64,000 nt of DNA from PKWO01 sp036384915. Its GTDB lineage: Bacteria; Pseudomonadota; Gammaproteobacteria; Burkholderiales; Burkholderiaceae_D. The notes below the pieces were generated by a model. That model worked only from the letters and a program-made list of their open reading frames with translations. It ran no database searches and was not told the origin of the DNA. The stretch covers positions 1-64,000 of the forward strand of contig DASVLJ010000079.1 in NCBI GenBank assembly GCA_036384915.1, written 5' to 3'. This document shows, one piece after another, positions 56,583 through 64,000 of this stretch. The translations under genes were made by a program, and so were the position numbers. Every line of letters starts with the position of its first letter. Position 1 is the first letter of the stretch.

Positions 56583-58100
56583 TCACGTCGACAACGTATT
56601 CGCGGCGCAGTGGGTTGCAATGTAGGAAGCATGCGTCGGCATTACCTTGACGCACTCGCTGACCACCTCTTCCACCCCGTCCAGGTACGCCTGAATTTCC
56701 GCTTCACCGATCAAATCGACCAGCGGGTTATATGACCGCGGCTGTATGCGCTGGCCCAGCATGACTTGCACCCAGCTTGCCTTCGCGAACAGCTCGTATC
56801 CGTCGCGCACAACCCTGCCGTTGGAGCGGAAAAGCTCGATCTTCCGCTGCAAGGTTTCCGGCACCTCCATCGCGCTGCAATGCCGCCAGAACGGGGAGTC
56901 GGTGCGCTCCACCGCCTTGTAGTGAAGGATGACAAAGTCGCGCGCCCAGGTATACTCGTCGCTCATCAAGCGATTGTATTGGTCAATATCCGCCTGGTCG
57001 AACCCGGCCCAGGGGAAGTGGCTCATCAAATGGGAAATGCCCTGTTGAATCAGATGGATGCTGGTTGATTCCAGCGGTTCGATAAAGCCGCCTGACAAAC
57101 CCATCGAAACGCAATTCCTGTTCCACGCTTTCGCGCGCTTGCCGGTGCGGAACCGCACGGGACGCGGCTCGGCCAGTGCTGCGCCATCGAGGTTTTTCAC
57201 CAGAATCGCCGTGGCCTCATCCTCGCTCATGAATTTGCTGCAAAACACGTGGCCGTTGCCGGTGCGATGCTGCAGCGGAATCCGCCATTGCCATCCGGCG
57301 GTATGCGCCGTCGAGCGCGTATACGGCGTCATCTCGGGCACAGAAGCACAAGGCACGGCAAGGGCCGTATCGCAAGGGAGCCAATGCGACCAATCCTCAA
57401 AACCGGTCTTGAGCGCGCCTTCGATCAGCAATGCCCGAAAGCCTGAGCAATCGATGAACAATTCGCCCGCCACCTTGCGTCCACACTCCAGGACAACGGA
57501 CTCGATATGCCCGTCGCCTTCGCGCATGACGACCTTTTCGATCTTGCCTTCGATCCTGGCCACGCCGCGCTCTTCGCTGTATTGCCGAAGGAATGTTGCG
57601 TACAAGCCCGCATCGAAATGATAGGCGTACGTAATCTGTCCCAGCGGGGAGTTCGGCATATCCGTTCGGGAGGTCAGAAATTTATTCTGCAGACAGGCCG
57701 CCGAGTTGATCCCGTAACTGGCTAATTCGGAAGCTTTTCCGGCCAGATACTGCTTCAGCCAGTATTGGTAGAAATCCGCCATCCGCGTTTCCTGGCCGAT
57801 GGAACCGAAGGCGTGCAGATATCGATCCCCAAGCCGTGCCCAATTCACGAATTCGATGCCGAGCTTGAATGTCCCCTTCGTGGCCCGGATGAATTCGTTC
57901 TCGTCCAATCCCAACATGGCATTGAACCTGCAGATAGGCGGAATGGTTGCCTCGCCGACACCGATGGTGGCGATCTGGTCCGACTCCACGAGAGCGATGT
58001 TGTACCGCCCCGCCAGGTTCCTCGCCAGCGCCGCAGCCGTCATCCACCCCGCGGTGCCGCCCCCGACTATCACGATATTCTTCAGTGTCTTCTGTTCCAT
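56583..58100 (-). CDS. Flavin-dependent tryptophan-halogenase-like protein
   Basis: The 505-residue protein begins MEQKTLKNIVIVGGGTAGWMTAAAL (FAD-binding GxGxxG). It has the halogenase lysine region FIRATKGTFKLGIEF (Lys75), GVGEATIPP, the WQWRIPLQ form of WxWxIP, and SMGLSGGFIEPLESTSIHL with the active-site Glu near 341. It thus retains the residues for HOCl relay in PrnA-type enzymes. In Caulobacter- and Xanthomonas-like bacteria such proteins are encoded beside TonB receptors for sugars; the substrate is unknown. A terminator-like stem lies between the receptor gene and this gene, and the ribosome-binding site is weak. Confidence 0.88.
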   Translation of the reverse strand: MEQKTLKNIVIVGGGTAGWMTAAALARNLAGRYNIALVESDQIATIGVGEATIPPICRFNAMLGLDENEFIRATKGTFKLGIEFVNWARLGDRYLHAFGSIGQETRMADFYQYWLKQYLAGKASELASYGINSAACLQNKFLTSRTDMPNSPLGQITYAYHFDAGLYATFLRQYSEERGVARIEGKIEKVVMREGDGHIESVVLECGRKVAGELFIDCSGFRALLIEGALKTGFEDWSHWLPCDTALAVPCASVPEMTPYTRSTAHTAGWQWRIPLQHRTGNGHVFCSKFMSEDEATAILVKNLDGAALAEPRPVRFRTGKRAKAWNRNCVSMGLSGGFIEPLESTSIHLIQQGISHLMSHFPWAGFDQADIDQYNRLMSDEYTWARDFVILHYKAVERTDSPFWRHCSAMEVPETLQRKIELFRSNGRVVRDGYELFAKASWVQVMLGQRIQPRSYNPLVDLIGEAEIQAYLDGVEEVVSECVKVMPTHASYIATHCAANTLST

Positions 58101-58117
58101 CGCCTGCAGCCCATGCG

Positions 58118-58148
58118 AAAAACCCCCGCCGCGGCAGGCGGCAGGGGT
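58118..58148 (-). terminator. Intra-operon terminator/attenuator between the TonB receptor and halogenase genes
   Basis: On the minus strand ACCCC-T-GCCGC, loop CTGCC, GCGGC-GGGG is followed by TTTTT, ending 18 nt before the halogenase start. A rho-independent stop here would allow only partial read-through, giving more receptor than halogenase. Confidence 0.65.
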
Positions 58149-58199
58149 CTTGATACGCCATCGCGACGATGGCACGCCTTCACTTCGAACGAACGCCGA

Positions 58200-60938
58200 T
58201 CAGAGCTTGTAGCTCAGGCCGAACAACATCGTGCGGCCATACTTGGCATATTCAAGCGGCTGGTTCGGCGTGCCTTGATAGGTCTTGTACGCTGCATCGG
58301 TCAGATTGCCCAGTTGCAGGTAGAGGCCGAGGTCCTTGAACCTGCCTTCGCTGAAGGTATAGTCGATCTGGGCGTCCACGATGGTTTCCGGAGCGATGAA
58401 GCGCAGATTGCGGTTCTGGGCGAAATTGGCGATTTCACCCACGAACTCGGAACGGTAGCGTTCGCTCAGGCGAGCCGAGAAGCCGCCGTACTCATAGTAC
58501 GCCGTCAGGCTCGCGTCGCGCTTCGACATGCCGGGCAGGGGAATCGGGTTGCCCACGTCGAAACTGCTTGAGAAGACTGTGATCGCACTGTCGTTGAAGC
58601 TCGCGTTGGCTTGCAGACCGAATCCGCGCAAGGTCGGCGAGAGCATGTCGAACGGCAGCGAGCCGGCAAACTCGAGCCCCTTGACCGTACCGCCCTGGCC
58701 GTTGTACTGGGACGTGTACTGGCCGTAGTTGGTGGAAGCCACCGTGCCCGGCGTCCAGCGGGAAAAGTCGTAGGTGTTCGATTCCGAGTAGATGTAGCTG
58801 GTCAACTGCTTGTAATACGCCGCTGCGGACACGTAGGCCTTCTTGCCGAAGTACTTTTCAAAGTCGATGTCCACCGCATTGGCGCGCCACGGATTGAGCA
58901 TCGGGTTGCCGCCGCTACCGCTAGGCAGGCGGGTACCGGTATCGACGTTGAAATTGAAGCCGGCATTGAGGTCTTCCAGACGCGGGCGCATGATCTGCTT
59001 GGCCACCGCAAAGCGAACGATTTCGTCGTTCGGCAATTCAAACGCCAGGTTCAACTGCGGAAGCACGTCGTTATAGGTCTTGCCTACGCTGATCGGGCTC
59101 ACGGAGCCGTTGTAGCCGACAATGCCGGTCGACGTCTGATCCGTGTGCTGAATCTGCAGGCCGACGTTGCCGCGCAGCATGACGCTTGAGCTGAGCTGAT
59201 GATCCAGGTCCGCCCTGACGTAGCCGGTCGTGATGTTTTCGCTCACCCCCCAAGACTGGCCCACGTTGTACGATTGCGTCGGGTCAGGATTGAACGGTGC
59301 GAAATAGGTCGCCATGATGGCGGGCACATTGAACGACGGGATCATGCCGGTGCCGGAGAATCCCAAATCGGTCGGGGCGTACAGCATGGACGGAGCAATG
59401 ATCGAACCTTGCGGGGCAAGCAGGGTTTGCGGGCCTTGCAGGTTGCTGTGGTTCTTGGTGTGCTCGCTATAGTTCGCGCCGATGCTGATATTCGCCATCC
59501 AATCGGACACCATGGCCGGGGCATCGATGGTTGCCACCAGTTTCATGTCCTTGACGGTGTCGTCGGTGTGCGGCGCATGGCCCCAGCCTTCGCCGTAGAT
59601 CGTGTTGTTCAAATACAGCTTGGACGGATCGCTGTAATTGAGTTGGCCGTTCATGGTCGGGAAGCCGCCCGTCGCCCAGTTGACATTGGAAGTATCCAGC
59701 ACCGCCCCGCCGGTCGGCGTGATGAGCTGGGTATTCATCTCGTGGTAATTCTCGTCGCGAACCGCCTTCGAGTAATTCAGATCGCCCAGGAGCTTCCAGC
59801 CGTTGAACTTGAAGGTATTGCCCCAGCCGAGCGACTTGATGTTGTCTTCGCGATCGTTGTATTCGCCGCGCACCAGCGGGTAGACGCCGCTGACCGTGCC
59901 GCCGTTCAAAACGCCGTCCGAGACATTGGTCGACGTGAAGACCGGCGAAGGATTGCCCGGGCCGCCCCACGACAGGTTCTCTTCCCACTGGTTGAAGGTG
60001 GTGACTTCGCTGAATTTCGTATAGAACAAATCGAGCTTGCTGGTGAAGTCCTTGTTCGGCTTCCATTCCAGCGTGCTGACCACACTGTCGCGCTTGGTAT
60101 GGCCGCTGGTCGCCAGCGATTTGATGCCGTTCATCTCCGACGTGTTGGCCGGCGTGCCCGGGAGCTGGCTGATGCCCCACGGCTCGTACAGGCCGGTTTC
60201 GTGGTCGTTGTGCGGCGATTGCAAGTGCGCAAAGCCGAACTGGAAACCGACGGTGCGGTTGGCGAACTGGTCGATATAGTTCATGCTGAAGCGATTGCCC
60301 GTGTCCGACTCATTGGCAACCGAGCCGAGGGAATTCTTTTCGCCGCGCAGGTTGAAGGAAAGAGTACGTCCGGGGAAAGCGAGCGGGTCGTACGTTTGCA
60401 TATCGATCGTGCCCGACAAGCCCTGGTCGATCAAACCGGCATCGGGTGTCTTGTAGATCACCACGGCGCCAAGCAACTCGGCCGGATACTGGTCGAACTC
60501 GGCGGCGCGGTCGTCGCCCGTACTGGCTTGCTCGCGGCCGTTCAGGGTCGTGGTTGCAAAGTCCGGCGAAAGACCGCGGATACTGATGGTCTGCGCACGG
60601 CCGCCGACGCGTTGCGCCGTCACGCCCGGCAGGCGCGCAATCGATTCCGCGATACTTTGGTCGGGCAACTTGCCGATGTCTTCCGCTGAAATGGCTTCAA
60701 CCAGGTTCGTCGATTCCTTTTTTACCGAAATCGCATCTTCAATGCCCTTGCGAATACCGGTCACCGTCACGACGTTGGTCGGCTGCACCGAGTTGTCCGT
60801 CGGCTGCGTGGTTTGCTGCGCCGATGCGGAGGCGGCAACGAACACCATTGCGGCACAAGCGGCGGCGACCGGGCTCAGTTTGAAGGCGGAGGGCTGTGCT
60901 ACCAGGTTCGGGTGGTGCTTCCCGTGAGAATATGTCAT
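58200..60938 (-). CDS. TonB-dependent receptor, maltodextrin-type
   Basis: From ATG 60938 the 912-residue protein has a signal peptide ending near ASASAQQ and a TonB box-like NVVTVTGIRKG. The plug domain (ISVKKESTNLVEAISAEDIGKLPDQSIAESIARLPGVTAQRVGGRAQTISIRGLSPDFATTTLNGREQ) and a 22-strand barrel ending in GRTMLFGLSYKL, with a terminal aromatic/Leu as usual, follow. The IGKLPDxxxAExLxRLPGV plug is characteristic of the large sugar-uptake receptor group (MalA-like). It brings oligosaccharides through the outer membrane. A HexR-like box lies 235-249 bases upstream. Confidence 0.9.
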   Translation of the reverse strand: MTYSHGKHHPNLVAQPSAFKLSPVAAACAAMVFVAASASAQQTTQPTDNSVQPTNVVTVTGIRKGIEDAISVKKESTNLVEAISAEDIGKLPDQSIAESIARLPGVTAQRVGGRAQTISIRGLSPDFATTTLNGREQASTGDDRAAEFDQYPAELLGAVVIYKTPDAGLIDQGLSGTIDMQTYDPLAFPGRTLSFNLRGEKNSLGSVANESDTGNRFSMNYIDQFANRTVGFQFGFAHLQSPHNDHETGLYEPWGISQLPGTPANTSEMNGIKSLATSGHTKRDSVVSTLEWKPNKDFTSKLDLFYTKFSEVTTFNQWEENLSWGGPGNPSPVFTSTNVSDGVLNGGTVSGVYPLVRGEYNDREDNIKSLGWGNTFKFNGWKLLGDLNYSKAVRDENYHEMNTQLITPTGGAVLDTSNVNWATGGFPTMNGQLNYSDPSKLYLNNTIYGEGWGHAPHTDDTVKDMKLVATIDAPAMVSDWMANISIGANYSEHTKNHSNLQGPQTLLAPQGSIIAPSMLYAPTDLGFSGTGMIPSFNVPAIMATYFAPFNPDPTQSYNVGQSWGVSENITTGYVRADLDHQLSSSVMLRGNVGLQIQHTDQTSTGIVGYNGSVSPISVGKTYNDVLPQLNLAFELPNDEIVRFAVAKQIMRPRLEDLNAGFNFNVDTGTRLPSGSGGNPMLNPWRANAVDIDFEKYFGKKAYVSAAAYYKQLTSYIYSESNTYDFSRWTPGTVASTNYGQYTSQYNGQGGTVKGLEFAGSLPFDMLSPTLRGFGLQANASFNDSAITVFSSSFDVGNPIPLPGMSKRDASLTAYYEYGGFSARLSERYRSEFVGEIANFAQNRNLRFIAPETIVDAQIDYTFSEGRFKDLGLYLQLGNLTDAAYKTYQGTPNQPLEYAKYGRTMLFGLSYKL

Positions 60939-61144
60939 GGATTGTCCCCTATTTGTTTTAAAACTACACATCCGGCTTGGCCCTTCCCTCAAACTACGAA
61001 GAAAAATGCCCAGAACGACTAAGTTCCGGCATCAGTTTGTATTAAAACTAGCTTCTCTGTCAAACAAAATTATCGACAACATTTATTAAATAATTGATTT
61101 TTAATATGAAATATCGATTTTTTAAGCGGCCGACGCTGTCGTGT

Positions 61145-61163
61145 TTTCACCACAGTGGTGAAA
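61145..61163. promoter_or_regulatory. Perfect dyad upstream of the TonB receptor gene
   Basis: TTTCACCAC-A-GTGGTGAAA is a perfect 9+1+9 dyad, ten bases from a HexR-like box. It has the size of an operator for a dimeric repressor (LacI/GntR type). No cognate regulator is adjacent. Confidence 0.45.
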
Positions 61164-61172
61164 TTTTTTTCA

Positions 61173-61187
61173 TGTAATTTGACTACT
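61173..61187. promoter_or_regulatory. HexR-like box upstream of the TonB receptor gene
   Basis: TGTAATTTGACTACT matches 14 of 15 positions of the recalled HexR consensus TGTARTnnnAYTACA. It lies in the AT-rich leader region, 235-249 bases before the receptor start codon. Confidence 0.55.
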
Positions 61188-61338
61188 TTTACGTTGTCGT
61201 TGAGCTCGGCACCTGTAATTTTGTGCAAATAGCATCAGTTTTTTGAGCGGTTTTTTAGTGGCTCTGAAATAAATTACCGGCACGAAGTAATTGAATTTCA
61301 GTTTCCCGCAGCACTAGAAAATCTTCGCACCAAAGAAA

Positions 61339-61360
61339 ACGGGCCGCATCGGCGGCCCGT
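61339..61360 (-). terminator. Rho-independent terminator after the MFS gene
   Basis: ACGGGCCGC (61339-61347) and GCGGCCCGT (61352-61360) form a 9-bp stem with loop ATCG. On the minus strand TTTTCTTT follows. It ends the marR-MFS transcript 22 nt after the stop. Confidence 0.8.
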
Positions 61361-61381
61361 CGCACAACGGCAGTGTCACGC

Positions 61382-62674
61382 TCAAGCCGGCGCACCGAGC
61401 ATGTCCTGTTCCTTGCCATGGCCCCGGATGCGCAGGACCATGATTGCCGCGACGATGCAGGCCGAGCCCATCATCATCGACGACACGGTATAGCTGCCCA
61501 GGCTGTTACGCAGGTAGCCGGCCAACATGGTCGCACTCGCGGCGCCAAGCTGGTGACCCGCCACGACCCAGCCGAATACGATCGGTGCGGCGAGTTTGCC
61601 GAACACGTCGTTGGCCAGGCGCACCGTCGGCGGCACGGTGGCGATCCAGTCGAGTCCGTAGATGAGGGCAAAGACAGGCAAGCCGAAATAGGCAAGGCCG
61701 AAGGCGTGCGGCAGGAAAATCAGTGCGATGCCGCGCATGCCGTAGTACCAGCACAGCAGCACGCGCGAATTGAAACGGTCCGACAGCCAGCCCGACAAGG
61801 TAGTGCCGATCAGGTCGAGCACCCCCATCGCCGCCAAGATACCGGCGCCGCCGACCGGATTGATGCCGTAGTCGCCGCACATGGCGATGAAATGCGAACC
61901 GATATAGCCGTTGGTGCTCATGCCGCAGATGAAGAAGCTGAAAAACAGCAGCCAGAAATCGGTAACCCGCACGGCGCGGCCCAGCGTGCCGAAAGCCAGG
62001 GCAAGCGGATTTTGCGTCACGGCGGCCGGCGGCGGCATGTCGGCAAAAGCGCCATAGGGTTTCAAGCCGAGATCTTGCGGGCGCTCAGGCAAGAGCATGA
62101 AGACCAGCGGAATCGCGCAGGCAGCGACAACGGAAACCAGGACAGCGACCGAGCGCCAGCCAAATTGCCCGACCATCCAGGCCATCAAGGGCAGGAACAC
62201 CATCTGCCCCGTGGCCGCACTGGCGGTCAGCAAGCCCATGGCCAATCCGCGCCGCGTTTCGAACCAGCGGCCGACCACGGTCGCAGCGAGCGTGTTGGCC
62301 GCGACACCGCTGCCCACGCCGACAATCAAGCCCCAAGCCGCCACCATGTGCCATGGCAAAGTCATCTGCGTGGAGAGTGCCGTGCCGGCTGCCAGCAGCA
62401 CTAATGCCCCCAGCACCATGCGCCGTATGCCGTAACGCTGCATAGCCGCCGCCGAGAACGGGCCGATCAAACCGTAGAGCGCGATATTGACCGAAATGGC
62501 GAATGAGATCGTGGTACGGCTCCAGCCAAATTCGTGTTCCAGCGGCACGATCATCACCGAAGGCGTGGCGCGGATGCCTGCCGCGCCCAGGAGGACGAGG
62601 AAGACCGTCGCCACCACGATCCAGGCATAGCTGAAGGGGATACGGTTCCTGATGCTGTCGGCGGCTCGGTTCAT
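61382..62674 (-). CDS. MFS transporter (monocarboxylate/oxalate-formate-type)
   Basis: From ATG 62674 the 430-residue protein has twelve hydrophobic helices. Blocks are PFSYAWIVVATVFLVLLGAAGIRATPSVMIVPLEHEFGWSRTTISFAISVNIALYGLIGPFSAAAMQRYG, VVGRWFETRRGLAMGLLTASAATGQMVFLPLMAW and SGWLSDRFNSRVLLCWYYGMRG. This resembles the OFA/monocarboxylate-porter subgroup that moves small carboxylates or aromatic acids. The start shares a base with the marR stop (TGATG), so the two genes form an operon with the MarR protein as likely regulator. Confidence 0.85.
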   Translation of the reverse strand: MNRAADSIRNRIPFSYAWIVVATVFLVLLGAAGIRATPSVMIVPLEHEFGWSRTTISFAISVNIALYGLIGPFSAAAMQRYGIRRMVLGALVLLAAGTALSTQMTLPWHMVAAWGLIVGVGSGVAANTLAATVVGRWFETRRGLAMGLLTASAATGQMVFLPLMAWMVGQFGWRSVAVLVSVVAACAIPLVFMLLPERPQDLGLKPYGAFADMPPPAAVTQNPLALAFGTLGRAVRVTDFWLLFFSFFICGMSTNGYIGSHFIAMCGDYGINPVGGAGILAAMGVLDLIGTTLSGWLSDRFNSRVLLCWYYGMRGIALIFLPHAFGLAYFGLPVFALIYGLDWIATVPPTVRLANDVFGKLAAPIVFGWVVAGHQLGAASATMLAGYLRNSLGSYTVSSMMMGSACIVAAIMVLRIRGHGKEQDMLGAPA

Positions 62675-63126
62675 CACGCGTCCTGTGCAAATTGTTCGAT
62701 TCGGAGATTGGCGTCGTCGACCAGCGCGACCAGTTCGCGCAGCGCCTCGCTGCCCAGTATGCGGTTCACTTCCCGTTGCGCCTGTTCCCACTTGGGCTGC
62801 GCGGCCTGCCATTTGGCACGGCCCGACTCGGTCAATTGCACACCGAACGAACGTTTGTCGGTCAACATCTCAAGCGGCAGATCGACGGTTTCGATCCAGC
62901 CTGCGGCGATCAGGGGCTTCAAGCCGCGGCTCATGGTACTGCGGTCCATGCCGAATTCACTGGCCAGCGGGATTACGCCCATGGGGCCGTAGCGGCCGAT
63001 GCGCGCGAGGTAGGAATACTGGCCTATGGTCAAGCCTTCGGAAACCAGATGATGGTCATACAGGTTGGACAACTGGCGCGTCAGTTGGCGAAGCTTGGCG
63101 CAAGTGCAGATACTGCGGTTTGACAT
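62674..63126 (-). CDS. MarR-family transcriptional regulator
   Basis: ATG 63126 gives 150 residues: MSNRSICTCAKLRQLTRQLSNLYDHHLVSEGLTIGQYSYLARIGRYGPMGVIPLASEFGMDRSTMSRGLKPLIAAGWIETV. This is a MarR winged helix with the recognition helix MDRSTMSRGLKPL and a wing near MLTDKRSFGVQLTESGRAKW. Two cysteines at the N-terminus (CTCAK) could sense oxidants. The gene overlaps the MFS gene, and a large dyad (63134-63171) lies 7 bases before the start, so autoregulation is likely. Confidence 0.88.
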   Translation of the reverse strand: MSNRSICTCAKLRQLTRQLSNLYDHHLVSEGLTIGQYSYLARIGRYGPMGVIPLASEFGMDRSTMSRGLKPLIAAGWIETVDLPLEMLTDKRSFGVQLTESGRAKWQAAQPKWEQAQREVNRILGSEALRELVALVDDANLRIEQFAQDA

Positions 63127-63133
63127 ATTGACC

Positions 63134-63171
63134 TTATCATTGCATATACATCTATGCATATGCAATGATAA
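63134..63171. promoter_or_regulatory. Long operator-like inverted repeat before marR
   Basis: TTATCATTGCATAT (63134-63147) is perfectly mirrored by ATATGCAATGATAA (63158-63171) across a 10-bp spacer. The smaller word TGCATA recurs within. It directly precedes the marR start and is a strong candidate operator for autorepression. Confidence 0.7.
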
Positions 63172-63213
63172 GTAGAGCTTCGCACCTTGTCAAGCGTGGG
63201 CGTTTTGTATGGC

Positions 63214-64000
63214 TTAGAAGCCTGGCGGCCTTTCGCCGGCTACCTTGGCCTGCTTTTCGAGCGCCAACCCGACGCGCGCAATCGTGCCCTCGTCAAACAG
63301 CCGGCCGATCAAGGTCACGCCATGCGGCACGCGGCGCGGCGGGTTGAATTTCGGCAGCGGCTTGGCCGGATCGGGAGCCCAGTCGCTGCGCGCCTCGGCG
63401 ACTTCGACGAAGCCGGTGCGCAGCGTCAGGGAGGGGTGGCCGGTGTTGTTCGAAATGGTCAGCATCTCGTCGCGCAGCGAAGGTACGATCAGCAGATCGA
63501 CTTCCCCCATGATGCGCGCCATCTCTTGCGCCACCTTGCGCCGCAGCCGGTCAGCCTGGACGAAATCGACGGCGGAGAGGAAGCGCGCTTCGCGGAACAG
63601 GTTGGGCCAGGCATCGGCCACCTGCTCGCGCAACTGCGAGATGCGGCCGTCTAGCGTGATCTCTTCGAAGGCGGCCGCGCCCTCGGCGAACAGGATCAGG
63701 TTCAGGCTGTCATAGGGCCAATCGGGCAAAGTCAAGGGGATGGTGGTCAAGCCGAGCGCCTTGAGCGAGGCGAGCGCGGCGCGATCGACGTCGGTCGCCG
63801 GCGCCTCATCCATCCAGGCCGGAAAATAGCCGACCTTCAAACCCTTGACCGGTGCCGCCGCGTCGAAATCGAGCTTGCACGGCTGTGCTGCGAGGTCGTG
63901 CCCGTCCGGGCCGGAGATGGCGTTCAGCACCAGCAACGCGTCTTCCACGCTGCGCGTCATAGGCCCAAGCTTGTCGAGCGACCAGCACAGCGTCATCGCA
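63214..64000 (-). CDS. Amidase, GatA-like signature family (5' end outside the window)
   Basis: The frame is open from 64000 down to 63214 and encodes about 262 C-terminal residues. MTLCWSLDKLGPMTRSVEDALLVLNAISGPDGHD is the end of the amidase signature domain (the DKxGPMxRSVxD block), followed by VKGLKVGYFPAW, the substrate-domain helices and VDLLIVPSLRDEML. The catalytic Ser-Ser-Lys part lies upstream, outside the window. It ends with NPPRRVPHGVTLIGRLFDEGTIARVGLALEKQ, usual for the family. It lies just beyond the marR operator; the same-strand order hints at a shared small-molecule pathway. Confidence 0.85.
   Translation of the reverse strand, partial: AMTLCWSLDKLGPMTRSVEDALLVLNAISGPDGHDLAAQPCKLDFDAAAPVKGLKVGYFPAWMDEAPATDVDRAALASLKALGLTTIPLTLPDWPYDSLNLILFAEGAAAFEEITLDGRISQLREQVADAWPNLFREARFLSAVDFVQADRLRRKVAQEMARIMGEVDLLIVPSLRDEMLTISNNTGHPSLTLRTGFVEVAEARSDWAPDPAKPLPKFNPPRRVPHGVTLIGRLFDEGTIARVGLALEKQAKVAGERPPGF

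Noticed and set aside
1..64000. CRISPR arrays, rRNA operons, prophage structural genes
   Set aside because: No regularly spaced repeats, rRNA signatures or phage head/tail genes were seen.

Overview
The window looks like a chromosomal segment of a betaproteobacterium of the order Burkholderiales, most likely family Oxalobacteraceae (Massilia/Janthinobacterium/Herbaspirillum-like). The reasons are the rsmB-DUF4390-ntrY-ntrX order, the betaproteobacterial families DUF3567 and DUF1840, a glucokinase-RpiR fusion protein as in Burkholderiales, and a GC-rich, codon-biased background. The family is inferred from protein content only. I saw no rRNA, tRNA or CRISPR array.

Region by region. (1) 1-2000 is the end of a genomic island. 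It holds a truncated ISL3-type transposase, then a compact three-gene cassette of AT-richer DNA (GIY-YIG nuclease-like protein, dual-specificity phosphatase, small unknown protein). It ends in a Tn7-like transposon end with repeated 29-bp boxes that abuts a decapitated comM at base 2001. (2) 2.6-6.7 kb: secreted protein, HNH nuclease, a gene-poor 1.4 kb with a MITE-like repeat, a small Xre regulator and glutaminase. (3) 6.8-11.2 kb: a di-haem cytochrome lipoprotein, a BaeSR-like two-component system and a Spy-like small protein; the two outer genes share a promoter box. (4) 11.3-20.3 kb: orphan ParA, lipoprotein, DUF1840, lipase, rsmB, DUF4390, ntrY, a short ntrX without an AAA+ domain, and a pseudo-G3E GTPase. 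(5) 20.4-29 kb: TrmB-like methyltransferase, LysR regulators, an orphan phnM / DUF1045-phnN set with a frameshift, class II amidotransferase, EAL-HDOD protein and a split chromate transporter. (6) 29-39.7 kb: glmU, glmS, an Lrp regulator, an Aer-like chemoreceptor and stress-type small proteins. (7) 39.9-61.4 kb: a large secreted protein of unknown role, then a maltodextrin utilisation locus, interrupted by a LytTR two-component system and followed by a tryptophan-halogenase-like gene and a TonB-dependent receptor. (8) 61.4-64 kb: MarR-MFS pair with a long operator-like palindrome, and a truncated amidase.

How the sugar genes fit together. The TonB receptor would bring maltodextrin across the outer membrane. 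A secreted GH13 and a secreted GH31 enzyme process it in the periplasm. An MFS symporter of the MalT type imports maltose or short oligomers, a cytoplasmic GH13 alpha-glucosidase releases glucose, and glucokinase phosphorylates it. The regulator is a glucokinase-RpiR/HexR fusion. Four sites resembling the HexR box (TGTA-N7-TACA type) lie upstream of glk, of the transporter operon (two sites) and of the TonB receptor. The glucokinase half of the fusion has lost its catalytic aspartate (Asp to Gly) and has a changed phosphate loop, while the tandem stand-alone Glk keeps both. The fused half may therefore be a sugar sensor rather than an enzyme.

The two most interesting points are the uncharacterised nuclease/phosphatase cassette carried by a Tn7-like element in comM, and the apparently dead glucokinase sensor with its local HexR-box regulon.
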